Positions 19,365-27,306 of a DNA stretch of 64,000 nt are shown piece by piece (position 1 is the stretch's first letter; every line of letters begins with the position of its first letter). The notes below the pieces were generated by a model. It saw only the letters and a program-made list of their open reading frames with translations, ran no database searches and was not told the origin of the DNA. The DNA is from Dietzia sp. JS16-p6b (GTDB taxonomy: Bacteria; Actinomycetota; Actinomycetes; Mycobacteriales; Mycobacteriaceae), in NCBI RefSeq assembly GCF_003052165.1, contig NZ_CP024869.1, positions 3,134,001 to 3,198,000 of the forward strand, given 5' to 3'. Both the position numbers and the translations under genes were made by a program.

Positions 19365-20142
19365 GGTCTAGAGGGTATCGCGACCCCCCGGCGAGCAGTC
19401 GGAGCTGGGTGCCCAACTCCGTGACCCCCACGCACGCCTCGGCGAAGGGCAGTTGCTCGCGGTGGATGCGCCCGTCGCGACCGACGATCTCGATATCCAC
19501 CCCCGCCCGGTCGATGCCGACCAGCAGCGGGCGCTCGGCCGGGAGGCATCGGCACACGCGCAGCGCCATACGCGGCACGACCTGGCAGCGCGGGTCGTTG
19601 AGGTGGGCGAGCCAGTGTCCCTCGAGGTCGGAGAAGGGGTCGGGCCCGGAGGTCGCCAGATCCTCGGGGTCGATGTCGGTCACGCCGTCATCGTCGGTCA
19701 GCACGATCCGCTCGGCCCGGAGCCGCACCAGCGCGACACCGGTGCCCACGTCCAGCAGGACGGTGTCGGGGAGGTCGCGGGCGATCTCGCCCGCGGTGCG
19801 GCGCTGGGCGCGCAGGCCCGGCAGTTCCACACGACCCTCGACGACGACGATGCGTCGACACCGCCCCTCGGCCGCGCCTCCGATGATCTCGTCCAGGACT
19901 TCGAGTCGGGCCGTCGCTCCCCCGACACCGATCACGCTCGCGTGCGCCATCGGGAGCGCCACCCAGAGGTCGGCGGTCCCGGGCACCTGGTGCACCAGGG
20001 TCACCTCTGGTGCGGACGCGGCGGATGCGGCGGAGGGACTGCTCGGGGTGGAGAGAAGTTCCAGTGTCGCCCGGGGGCACCGGCGTAGCGCCGAGCTCAC
20101 TCGTTCCGCGGGCTCGGGCACAGGCCCCACCAGTGATCGCAT
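19345..20142 (-). CDS. DUF2470-like protein, iron-box controlled, copy 1
   Basis: A 265-residue protein. The C-terminal 90 residues ([51 protein letters not shown]) look like the DUF2470 fold found alone or fused to heme/iron-handling proteins; the N-terminal part resembles a degenerate split-barrel domain (pyridoxamine-oxidase-like/HugZ-like). No obvious active-site residues can be named, so the function is open. ATG 20142 has a GAGGAG ribosome binding site. A DtxR/IdeR-type box sits inside its promoter and a strong hairpin in its leader, which points to iron-dependent repression. Its end overlaps dcd. The upstream gene is a diverged paralogue. Confidence 0.65.
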   Translation of the reverse strand: MRSLVGPVPEPAERVSSALRRCPRATLELLSTPSSPSAASAASAPEVTLVHQVPGTADLWVALPMAHASVIGVGGATARLEVLDEIIGGAAEGRCRRIVVVEGRVELPGLRAQRRTAGEIARDLPDTVLLDVGTGVALVRLRAERIVLTDDDGVTDIDPEDLATSGPDPFSDLEGHWLAHLNDPRCQVVPRMALRVCRCLPAERPLLVGIDRAGVDIEIVGRDGRIHREQLPFAEACVGVTELGTQLRLLAGGSRYPLDRAALRP

Positions 20143-20167
20143 GCCAACTCCTCGTGGTCGTTCCCGC

Positions 20168-20204
20168 ACCGTTCCGGCGCCTCTGGGAGGAGCGCCGGAA
20201 CGGT
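20168..20204 (-). terminator. Hairpin in the leader of the iron-box gene
   Basis: A perfect 13-bp inverted repeat (ACCGTTCCGGCGC at 20168-20180 and its complement at 20192-20204) with an 11-nt loop lies 26 nt before the ATG and downstream of the predicted promoter, that is, inside the 5' untranslated leader. It could be an attenuator, an mRNA stabiliser or an unrecognised regulatory RNA element. Confidence 0.55.
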
Positions 20205-20237
20205 CCGGGGGCGGGGACGTGACTACCCGCAGCGACC

Positions 20238-20266
20238 AACTTAGGTAAGGCTTACCTCTTTGGCAA
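20238..20266 (-). promoter_or_regulatory. Promoter with embedded DtxR/IdeR iron box
   Basis: On the minus strand TTGCCA (20261-20266) and TAAGTT (20238-20243) are 17 bp apart and form a plausible promoter. Between and over the -10 lies TTAGGTAAGGCTTACCTCT (20241-20259, plus strand), whose core AGGTAAG-G-CTTACCT is a perfect palindrome and fits the 19-bp DtxR/IdeR consensus TTAGGTTAGSCTAACCTAA. Binding of the iron-loaded repressor here would block transcription of the DUF2470-like gene and perhaps dcd. Confidence 0.75.
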
Positions 20267-20296
20267 GGGTTTGGGTCGAGGTGGTGTTTTGCGGCC

Positions 20297-21088
20297 TTAT
20301 CCCCCGAGGGCGGCGATCTCGGCCAGAAGGTCTCCGGAATCGCGGCAGACCTGCGAGAACGGCAGTCGTTCGACCACTCTGGACCCGGTCGCGGCCCCGA
20401 CCGAGAGATCCAGGCCGGCGCTGTCGACGCCGACGATCCACGGGTCGGTACCCGCGATCTGGTGGCCACCGCGCAGCGCGAGCCGCGCCGCGAGTGCGGA
20501 GTCGGATCCGAGACGGCGCAACCACGCCTGCTCGTCGACACCGATCGGGTCCACTGCTGCCGCCGCGAGCTCACCGCGCGCGATCACGTACGCCCCGTCG
20601 GCACACATGTAGGAGATGTCGAGCGGCCGCACCTCACTCAGTCGCAAGGCACCGGTCTCGCCGCCGTGCCCCGACCCGCCCTCGGCGGCGACCAGCCTGC
20701 GCCGCCGCGTCGGCGAGGACGCCGTGACGATCCCGGCGATGGTCACCACGCCTCGAACCACGGCGCACTCGTCATCGCATCGGGTGGACCCGGTACGGCC
20801 GTCCACCGCGAAGGATGGTCCTGCTCCGACCCGACGACATCGGCCGGTGCACACCGTGTCGACGATCTCGGCGGACGCTGATCCACCCGTGGACGCCACA
20901 CCGCCCGACTCACCCCCGTCGCGGGACATGCCGCCGACGTCGACGACGAGCACGATCACACCGTCGTCGCGGACCCGCGCGGACCGTAGTGGCCGGGTCA
21001 GCAGCCCTGAACCGACCGTGCCCGCGGCCCCGCGCGCCAGGACGGTGCGCACTCGTCGGGCGATGGGCCGCTCCGTCACGTCCTCCAT
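20297..21088 (-). CDS. DUF2470-like protein, copy 2
   Basis: A 263-residue protein clearly related to the next gene: both have an N-terminal half of about 160 residues with a RSARV/VHQVPG-like beta domain, then DEQAWLRRLG, IVGVDSAGLDLSV and ERLPFSQVCRDSGDLLAEI, matching the downstream copy position by position. It appears more degenerate (Ser/Gly/Thr-rich insert at 75-110). No catalytic residues are recognisable. The ATG at 21088 has a GGGGAGG ribosome binding site. About 150 bp separate it from the next start, and the iron box lies in that gap, so the second copy has its own promoter. No iron box is visible in front of this gene. Confidence 0.55.
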   Translation of the reverse strand: MEDVTERPIARRVRTVLARGAAGTVGSGLLTRPLRSARVRDDGVIVLVVDVGGMSRDGGESGGVASTGGSASAEIVDTVCTGRCRRVGAGPSFAVDGRTGSTRCDDECAVVRGVVTIAGIVTASSPTRRRRLVAAEGGSGHGGETGALRLSEVRPLDISYMCADGAYVIARGELAAAAVDPIGVDEQAWLRRLGSDSALAARLALRGGHQIAGTDPWIVGVDSAGLDLSVGAATGSRVVERLPFSQVCRDSGDLLAEIAALGG

Positions 21089-21295
21089 GCTCGTCCTCCC
21101 CGGGAAGAGTCGTCCGTCGACCGATGACCGGCCACTGAAACGGGTTCTCACCCTATTCCAGCGTGAACGGCCACCGGTTCCATACCCGTGGGCGCAGCGA
21201 ATCGTCGTGAGAACGGCCACACCACCGGTCCCGGCGCAGACCCCCGGACCGCGCGGATATGCGCCGCGCCCCGCGCACGTGGTGCAATCGGGGGT

Positions 21296-21565
21296 ATGGA
21301 CGATTTCAGGGAAGAGCCCTCCAAGTACATCTGGCGATGGACCATCTGGTCCTGGGTGTGCGTGGGCATCGCCGCCCTCATCGTGGCGATGGGACTGACC
21401 GGCGGCGGTTCACTCACCCCGTGGGTCTTCGGCGCGCTCGCCGTTGCCGTTGTCGGCGGGGTCGGTTTCGGGTTCGTGCCCCGCGCCTCGCTCGCACAGA
21501 CCCGGCGACCCATGACCACCGGAGCCAAGCGAAAGGCCGCCCGCAAAGACCCCCGGAACCGCTGA
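21296..21565 (+). CDS. Small two-helix membrane protein
   Basis: An 89-residue protein with two hydrophobic segments (about residues 18-36 and 42-60, WSWVCVGIAALIVAMGL and WVFGALAVAVVGGVGFGF) and a basic C-terminal tail (TGAKRKAARKDPRNR), implying a hairpin membrane topology with both ends in the cytoplasm. The ATG follows GGGGGT at short spacing. Similar small unnamed membrane proteins are common in actinobacteria; I cannot assign a function. It sits just before the tRNA gene on the same strand. Confidence 0.65.
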   Translation: MDDFREEPSKYIWRWTIWSWVCVGIAALIVAMGLTGGGSLTPWVFGALAVAVVGGVGFGFVPRASLAQTRRPMTTGAKRKAARKDPRNR

Positions 21566-21628
21566 CGCCCGGAGCCTTCGTGCTAATCTGAACCGGCCTT
21601 CGAGCGGCGACGCCGCGTGAAGTGCACT

Positions 21629-21699
21629 GCCGATGTAGTTCAATGGTAGAACTTCTGCTTCCCAAGCAGACAGCGCGGGTTCGATTCCCGTCATCGGCT
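21629..21699 (+). tRNA. tRNA-Gly (anticodon CCC)
   Basis: A 71-nt cloverleaf: acceptor stem GCCGATG / CATCGGC with discriminator T, D arm with GTTCAATGGTAGAAC, anticodon stem TCTGC/GCAGA around loop TTCCCAA (anticodon CCC), and T arm CGGGTTCGATTCCCG. The 3' CCA is not encoded. It reads GGG glycine codons. Confidence 0.95.
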
Positions 21700-21706
21700 C
21701 AGTTGT

Positions 21707-21734
21707 CGAGGCCCTCCCCCACGGGAGGGCCTCG
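21707..21734. terminator. Terminator after tRNA-Gly
   Basis: A perfect 12-bp stem (CGAGGCCCTCCC / GGGAGGGCCTCG) with a 4-nt loop starts 8 nt after the tRNA. It also lies downstream of the minus-strand gene ending at 21802, so it may serve both directions. Confidence 0.75.
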
Positions 21735-21801
21735 AGTCATCTGGCGAGCCCATTCCTTCGTGACCCTGCTCCCTCGCGACACCCCGCCGCAATGGTCGCG
21801 A

Positions 21802-22773
21802 TCAGGCGCCTGGCGTGGTCGTGCTCGGCACGGACGACCCGCCCTTTCCGTTACCGTTCTCGCCCCCGCGGCGCCGCAGGAGCTGGAACCCGGGAATGCC
21901 CTTGACCGCCTCGAGACAGTGCTGCGCGACCTCGAGGATCTGGTGGACCTCCGGTGCCACGGTGTCTAGCGAAGCGATCACGGGAATCACGTCGTTCTCG
22001 AGACTGTCGCCCAGCGCGGGCAGGTGGTCGATGAACTTGACGACGGCCCTGATCTCCTCCGGCTCGACCGATTCGAGTATCTCGTCGGCGATCGGTTCCA
22101 GGAGCGCGATGGTCTTGTCCGCCCACACCAGGACCTCGGTGAGGCGGGTCGCCACCTTCCCGGCTGTCTCCGGAGAGAGCTCGGCATCGACCAGCAGGGC
22201 CTCGACCACCGGCTTGACGGGCGCCAGGGCCGAGTCGGCGAAATCCAGGAGTGGCTCCACTCGTCCGATGAGTCCACCGGCCTCGATCACCAGGTCGTCG
22301 GCGACGTCCACCGTCGCACTGACCCGTCCCACCACGCCGTCCGCGGAATCCACAGTCGACCCCACTCGCGCCACGATCCCGTCCGCCGACTCCACCGTCG
22401 ACCCCACCCGCGCCACGATCCCGTCCGCCGACTCCACCGTCGACCCCACCCGCGCGACCGTGGAGTCGGCGGAGGAGACCGTGCGCTCGACGTCGTCGAT
22501 CACCGCGTCAGCCCGCGAGACGGTGGTCCGCACCCCGTCGACGGTCTCCGCGGCCGTCAGCACGATCCGGTCGATGGAGGACACGGTCCGCTCGACCTCG
22601 TCCAGAAGACGCTGGACCCGCCGGACGACGGACTCCACGTCCTCCAGGAGGGCCATCACCCGCGCCGGCAGGAGGAGTAGCTCACGCGCCACCGAAAGCT
22701 CCCACTCCACCACTCGGAACGCGCTGTTGACGAGGGATGACGCGGAGGGCACCCGGACCTGCAGTTCAGCCAT
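21802..22773 (-). CDS. Coiled-coil-like protein with 14-residue tandem repeats (unknown)
   Basis: A 323-residue protein with no family I can name. From about residue 60 to 180 it is built of 14-residue amphipathic units of the form (S/T)TVxSADxxVxRVG, with hydrophobic Val/Ile and Ala at helical spacing and Asp/Ser/Arg on the other face, like apolipoprotein- or methyl-accepting-type helical repeats. Two units are identical at DNA level. The N-terminus (residues 15-45) is moderately hydrophobic and may bind membranes; the C-terminus is Gly/Asn/Ser-rich and basic. The ATG at 22773 is chosen because upstream codons are not conserved-looking; a clear ribosome binding site is missing. It faces the PEP synthase gene divergently. 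Confidence 0.7.
   Translation of the reverse strand: MAELQVRVPSASSLVNSAFRVVEWELSVARELLLLPARVMALLEDVESVVRRVQRLLDEVERTVSSIDRIVLTAAETVDGVRTTVSRADAVIDDVERTVSSADSTVARVGSTVESADGIVARVGSTVESADGIVARVGSTVDSADGVVGRVSATVDVADDLVIEAGGLIGRVEPLLDFADSALAPVKPVVEALLVDAELSPETAGKVATRLTEVLVWADKTIALLEPIADEILESVEPEEIRAVVKFIDHLPALGDSLENDVIPVIASLDTVAPEVHQILEVAQHCLEAVKGIPGFQLLRRRGGENGNGKGGSSVPSTTTPGA
22336..22461 (-). repeat. Three 42-bp tandem repeats
   Basis: Units 22336-22377, 22378-22419 and 22420-22461. The last two are identical over about 37 bp and the first differs at several positions. Each encodes one 14-residue unit of the repeat protein, so the array changes length in frame. Confidence 0.85.
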
Positions 22774-22878
22774 GGATCGATTCTGCCCGAACATCCCACG
22801 CGGGGCCTCCGGATCAGCGCACCATGGAGAAAGCAGCGGGTGGATGGACCCCATGGCGCTCCCCGGAAGGAGTACGAG

Positions 22879-25197
22879 ATGAGCGCACGACAGGTCGTGA
22901 CCTTCGATGATCTACGACTCGATGACTCACCCGAGTACGGAGGCAAGTCGGCCAATCTCGGGGAGATGACCGGAGCAGGACTCGCGGTGCCACCCGGTTT
23001 CGCGATCGGCCAGTCGGCGTATCTGGAGGCGATGGACGCCGGAGGCGTCCGCGCACGTCTGCACGCCGATCGGGTTCCGGAGGAAGGACTCACCGAGGCC
23101 GAGCTCATGGCGAGGTCCGCGGAACTGACGCGGACCGTAGCGGACGTGGACATGCCGGTTCCTCTGCGCGAGTCGGTCCTGGAGCACTACCGCGCGCTGG
23201 GACACGACGTCCCGGTCGCGGTCCGCAGCTCCGCCCCCGCCGAGGACGCGGGCGACACGTCGTTCGCCGGCATCCACGAGTCCTACACCGACGTCGTCGG
23301 CGAAGACGCCCTGCTCGATGCAGTCCGCAAGTGCTGGTGCTCGCTGTGGTCGCCGCGAGCGATGACCTACCGGGCGGTGTCGGGTTACGACGAGGAGCCG
23401 TCCATCGCGGTGGTCGTCCAGCGGATGGTCCGCTCCGACACCTCAGGGGTGGCCTTCACCGCGGACCCCCGCACCTCCCGGACCGACCGGGTGGTGATCG
23501 AAGCGGCCTTCGGCCTCGGGGAGGTCGTCGTGGGCGGCAAGGTCGAGCCCGACACCTACGTCGTCGACAAGTCCGACCTGGGCGTCCTCTCCGCCCACGT
23601 GGGCCGCAAGCTCACGCGGATCATCGCCGGCCGCACAGACGACGGACTCGTGCCCGTTCCCGAGGAGATGCAGACCACCCGCGTCCTCGACGACGAACAG
23701 GTGCGAGCCGTCGCCCGTCAGGCCATGGCGTCGGAAGCGCACTACGGCACGCCACAGGACACCGAGTTCGCATTCGAGGACGGCGAGCTGTATCTCGTCC
23801 AGACCCGCCCTATCACCACCCTCGTGGACCGGGCGCCGGACGGTGATCGGGGTGCGTCGGGTGACGGCCGGTCCGGGGGAGACGTGGAGCCGCTCGTCGA
23901 GGGACTGGGCGCCGGACCGGGCACGGCCACGGGGCGGGCCCGGGTCCTGCATGAACTCGCGGACGGCGCCGACCTCGCACCCGGCGAGATCCTGGTCGCG
24001 ACGATGACCGACCCGGACTGGTTGCCGATCCTCAAACGGGCGGCCGCGATCGTCACCGACGAGGGCGGGGTCACCTGCCACGCCGCGATAGTCGGTCGCG
24101 AGCTGGGCCGTCCCGTCATCGTCGGCACCAGGTCGGCGACCACGGACATCCACGACGGGCAGACCATCACCGTCGACGGCACGGCCGGCGTCGTCTACCC
24201 GGGCACCGTCCGTCCGGCCGCCGCCGAACAGGCTCCCGCCGACGTCGGTCGGACACCCGAGGCACGGACGCGCGAGGTCACCGCGACCGCGGTGTACGTC
24301 AACCTCGCGACCCCCGACGCCGCCGCCCGCGTGGCCGCGATGGACGTGGACGGCGTCGGTCTGCTGCGCGCGGAGTTCCTCATCACCAGCGCACTGGAGG
24401 GCGTCCACCCGCGCACGCTCATCACCGAGGGGAGGACAGCCGACTACGTGGACCGCATGGCGTCCGGGATCGCCACGATCGCCGCGGCCTTCGACCCCCG
24501 GCCCGTGATCTACCGCGCGACCGACCTTCGCTCGAACGAGTTCCGAGGCCTGCTCGGCGGTGAGGTCGAGGCCGAGGAGCGCAACCCGATGATCGGCTAC
24601 CGCGGGTGCTTCCGGTACACCAGGGAGCCGGACCTGTTCCGACTCGAGCTGGATGCGCTCGCCCGGGTGCGCGAGAAGCACCGCAACCTGCACCTGATGA
24701 TCCCGTTCGTCCGCACGGCGTGGGAGCTCCGCGCCTGCCTGGACATCGTCGACGGCCACCCACTCGGGCGCGACCCGGGACTCAAGCGGTGGATCATGGC
24801 CGAGGTCCCGTCGGTCGTCCACTGGATCCCGGAGTACGCGGCGATGGGCATCGACGGCGTCTCGATCGGGTCCAACGATCTCACCCAGCTGACCCTGGGC
24901 GTGGACCGCGACTCCGAGGTGTGCGCGGAGTTGTTCGACTCCATGGACCCGGCGGTACTGGCGTCCATCGACCAGATCATCGACCGCTGCCACGAATCGG
25001 GGCTCACCGTCTCCCTGTGCGGCCAGGCGGCGTCGACCGACCCCGCGATGGCCGAGCATCTCGTGCGCCGGGGGGTGACGTCGGTGTCGGTGACACCCGA
25101 CTACGCCGAGATCACCCGGCGGACCGTGGCACGCGCCGAGAAGTCGATCCTGCTCGATGCGGCCCGATCGGCGACACGCCGCTCACCTGCGAAATAA
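22879..25197 (+). CDS. ppsA: Phosphoenolpyruvate synthase
   Basis: Converts pyruvate, ATP and water to PEP, AMP and phosphate for gluconeogenesis. The 772-residue product has the domain order of PpsA: ATP-grasp domain (residues 1-340, with GGKSANLGEM near 22 and the PEDAGDTSFAG-like loop near 130), swivelling phosphohistidine domain with GGVTCHAAIVGRELG (His401), and a C-terminal TIM barrel with the proton-donor cysteine in SLCGQAA (Cys714). That order argues against rifampicin phosphotransferase, which ends in the His domain. A GGAAGGAG ribosome binding site precedes ATG 22879. A Gly/Asp-rich linker near residue 330 separates the first two domains. Residues 445-460 carry an unconserved alanine-rich linker. 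Confidence 0.92.
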   Translation: MSARQVVTFDDLRLDDSPEYGGKSANLGEMTGAGLAVPPGFAIGQSAYLEAMDAGGVRARLHADRVPEEGLTEAELMARSAELTRTVADVDMPVPLRESVLEHYRALGHDVPVAVRSSAPAEDAGDTSFAGIHESYTDVVGEDALLDAVRKCWCSLWSPRAMTYRAVSGYDEEPSIAVVVQRMVRSDTSGVAFTADPRTSRTDRVVIEAAFGLGEVVVGGKVEPDTYVVDKSDLGVLSAHVGRKLTRIIAGRTDDGLVPVPEEMQTTRVLDDEQVRAVARQAMASEAHYGTPQDTEFAFEDGELYLVQTRPITTLVDRAPDGDRGASGDGRSGGDVEPLVEGLGAGPGTATGRARVLHELADGADLAPGEILVATMTDPDWLPILKRAAAIVTDEGGVTCHAAIVGRELGRPVIVGTRSATTDIHDGQTITVDGTAGVVYPGTVRPAAAEQAPADVGRTPEARTREVTATAVYVNLATPDAAARVAAMDVDGVGLLRAEFLITSALEGVHPRTLITEGRTADYVDRMASGIATIAAAFDPRPVIYRATDLRSNEFRGLLGGEVEAEERNPMIGYRGCFRYTREPDLFRLELDALARVREKHRNLHLMIPFVRTAWELRACLDIVDGHPLGRDPGLKRWIMAEVPSVVHWIPEYAAMGIDGVSIGSNDLTQLTLGVDRDSEVCAELFDSMDPAVLASIDQIIDRCHESGLTVSLCGQAASTDPAMAEHLVRRGVTSVSVTPDYAEITRRTVARAEKSILLDAARSATRRSPAK

Positions 25198-25247
25198 GAG
25201 CCTTTCCTCACCTTGGACGGATCGCTGACAACGCACTAACATCTGTC

Positions 25248-25269
25248 TTGTTACCGACGGGTAGGTTCC
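25248..25269. promoter_or_regulatory. Shared operator-like motif upstream of fadE5
   Basis: TTGTTACCGAC-GGGTAGGTTCC is identical at 16 of 22 positions to the motif at 30799-30820 in the fadA2/fabG4 divergent promoter. Its core TTACC-N3-GGGTA is an imperfect inverted repeat. It lies 80 bp before the fadE5 start, a location suited to a TetR/FadR-type repressor of fatty-acid genes. Confidence 0.5.
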
Positions 25270-25349
25270 GGTGAGCACATGGCATCGGTGCCGACCCGCG
25301 CGGCCACCTCCATTGCCACGACACCGCACTCCGATCGGAGAAGACCGTA

Positions 25350-27185
25350 ATGGGTCACTACAAGAGCAACGTCCGCGATCTCGAGTTCAACATGTTCGAG
25401 GTCCTGCGCATGAACGAGGCACTCGACGCCGGCGAGTTCGGCGACATGGACACCGACACCGCCCGGGGAATCCTCTCCGAGGTCGCCACCCTCACCGAGG
25501 GCCCGGTCGCCGAGTCCTTCTCGTCGGCCGACCGCAACCCGCCGGTCTTCGACCCCGAGACCCACTCGGTCTCCCTGCCGGAGGATTTCAAGAAGTCCTT
25601 CCGCGCCTGGTACGAGGCGGGTTACTGGTCGATGGGCCTGCCGGAGGACCTCGGTGGCATGCCCGCTCCCCGCGCGTTGGTGTGGGCCGCCGGCGAGATG
25701 ATGCTCGGCGCCAACCCCCCCGCGTTCATGTACGGCGCCGGACCGTCCTTCGCGGCCGTGCTCTACGAGAACGGCACCGAGGAGCAGAAGCAGTGGGCCG
25801 CCACCTGCGTCGAGCGCGGCTGGGGCGCGACCATGGTGCTCACCGAGCCCGACGCCGGATCCGACGTGGGCGCCGGTCGCACCAAGGCCGTCAAGCAGGA
25901 CGACGGGAGCTGGCACATCGAGGGCGTCAAGCGGTTCATCACCTCCGCGGACTCCGACGATCTCTTCGAGAACATCTTCCACCTCGTCCTGGCCCGCCCC
26001 GAGGGCGCCGGACCGGGCACCAAGGGACTGTCGCTGTTCTTCGTCCCCAAGTTCCACTTCGACTTCGAGTCCGGTGAACTGGGCGAGCGCAACGGCGTGT
26101 TCGTCACCGGCGTCGAGCACAAGATGGGCATCAAGGTCTCCACCACGTGTGAGCTCACCTTCGGTGGCCACGGCGTGCCCGCCAAGGGTTGGATCGTCGG
26201 CGACGGGGAGCTCAACCTTGGCATCCGCCAGATGTTCGACGTGATCGAGCACGCGCGGATGATGGTGGGCACCAAGGCCATCTCCACCCTGTCGACCGGT
26301 TACCTCAACGCCCTGGAGTTCGCCAAGGAGCGCGTGCAGGGTGGCGACATGGCCGAGATGGCCGACAAGAACGCACCCCGCGTGACCATCACGCACCACC
26401 CAGACGTGCGCCGTGCACTCATCCGTCAGAAGGCGTTCGCCGAGGGCCTGCGCGCGGTGTACATGTACACCGCCGCCCATCAGGACGTCGAGATCGCCCA
26501 GCGCGTCTCGGGCGCCGACGGTGAGCTCGCCCACCGCGTCAACGACCTGCTGCTGCCGATCGTCAAGGGTGTCGGGTCCGAGCGGGCATACGAGCTGCTC
26601 ACCGAGTCACTGCAGACCTTCGGCGGGTCGGGCTTCCTCCAGGATTACCCGATCGAGCAGTACATCCGCGACGCCAAGATCGACTCCCTGTACGAGGGCA
26701 CCACCGCGATCCAGGCGCAGGACTTCTTCTTCCGCAAGATCGCCCGCGACCGCGGCACCGCCATCGGGCACGTGTCGGCGCAGATCAAGAAGTACATCGA
26801 GACCGAGGGGCCCGCCGAGTTGGCCAGCGAGCGCGAGGTGCTGGCGACCGCTCTCGCCGACGTCGAGGCGATGGTCGGCACCTGCTTCGACCACCTTCTC
26901 GCCTCGCAGGAGGATCCCAAGCACCTCTACACCATCGGTCTGGCCTCCGTCCGCCTGCTCATGGCGTTCGGTGACCTCATGATGGGCTGGCGTCTGCTCG
27001 TCGGCGCCGAGGTCGCGCTCGCCGCGCTGGAGGGCGCGTCGGACGCCGACACCGCCTTCTACAACGGCAAGATCGCCGCCGCCAAGTGGTTCGCGAACAA
27101 CGAGCTGCCGCTCCTCACCGCCACGCGCGGGATCGTCGCCGGCCTCGGCGGCGAGCTCATGGAGCTGGACGAGGCCGCGTTCTGA
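25350..27185 (+). CDS. fadE5: Acyl-CoA dehydrogenase FadE5
   Basis: FAD-dependent enzyme introducing the 2,3-double bond in acyl-CoA, first step of beta-oxidation. The 611-residue length equals that of mycobacterial FadE5 (Rv0244c), which is longer than ordinary 390-residue acyl-CoA dehydrogenases. Family features include the flavin/substrate loop [17 protein letters not shown] (about 160-176), the [12 protein letters not shown] segment, and the C-terminal [28 protein letters not shown] region. The ATG at 25350 lacks a strong ribosome binding site (GGAG 11 nt upstream). In M. tuberculosis fadE5 is next to fadA2, fabG4 and htdX, all of which occur in this window, here separated by a VanW gene. 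Confidence 0.95.
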   Translation: MGHYKSNVRDLEFNMFEVLRMNEALDAGEFGDMDTDTARGILSEVATLTEGPVAESFSSADRNPPVFDPETHSVSLPEDFKKSFRAWYEAGYWSMGLPEDLGGMPAPRALVWAAGEMMLGANPPAFMYGAGPSFAAVLYENGTEEQKQWAATCVERGWGATMVLTEPDAGSDVGAGRTKAVKQDDGSWHIEGVKRFITSADSDDLFENIFHLVLARPEGAGPGTKGLSLFFVPKFHFDFESGELGERNGVFVTGVEHKMGIKVSTTCELTFGGHGVPAKGWIVGDGELNLGIRQMFDVIEHARMMVGTKAISTLSTGYLNALEFAKERVQGGDMAEMADKNAPRVTITHHPDVRRALIRQKAFAEGLRAVYMYTAAHQDVEIAQRVSGADGELAHRVNDLLLPIVKGVGSERAYELLTESLQTFGGSGFLQDYPIEQYIRDAKIDSLYEGTTAIQAQDFFFRKIARDRGTAIGHVSAQIKKYIETEGPAELASEREVLATALADVEAMVGTCFDHLLASQEDPKHLYTIGLASVRLLMAFGDLMMGWRLLVGAEVALAALEGASDADTAFYNGKIAAAKWFANNELPLLTATRGIVAGLGGELMELDEAAF

Positions 27186-27208
27186 TGAACCGCTGAGCCG
27201 CTCCCCGC

Positions 27209-27267
27209 GATCCCCGGGGGGTGTGCGTCTTGTTGGGTCCCGACACGACGCACACCCCCCGGGGATC
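27209..27267. terminator. Very strong bidirectional terminator after fadE5
   Basis: A perfect 21-bp inverted repeat (27209-27229 and 27247-27267) encloses 17 nt that can themselves pair around a GGGTCCC core, giving a nearly uninterrupted hairpin of 59 nt. It lies between the fadE5 stop and the stop of the minus-strand VanW gene. Confidence 0.85.
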
Positions 27268-27306
27268 CGTGCATTTCGGGCGCGCACCTCGCGCAGGGGC
27301 GGGCGG

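Noticed and set aside
22024-22680. Plus-strand His/Arg repeat frame opposite the 14-residue repeat protein
   Set aside because: Its repeats are only the complement of the 42-bp units, and no start signal exists.
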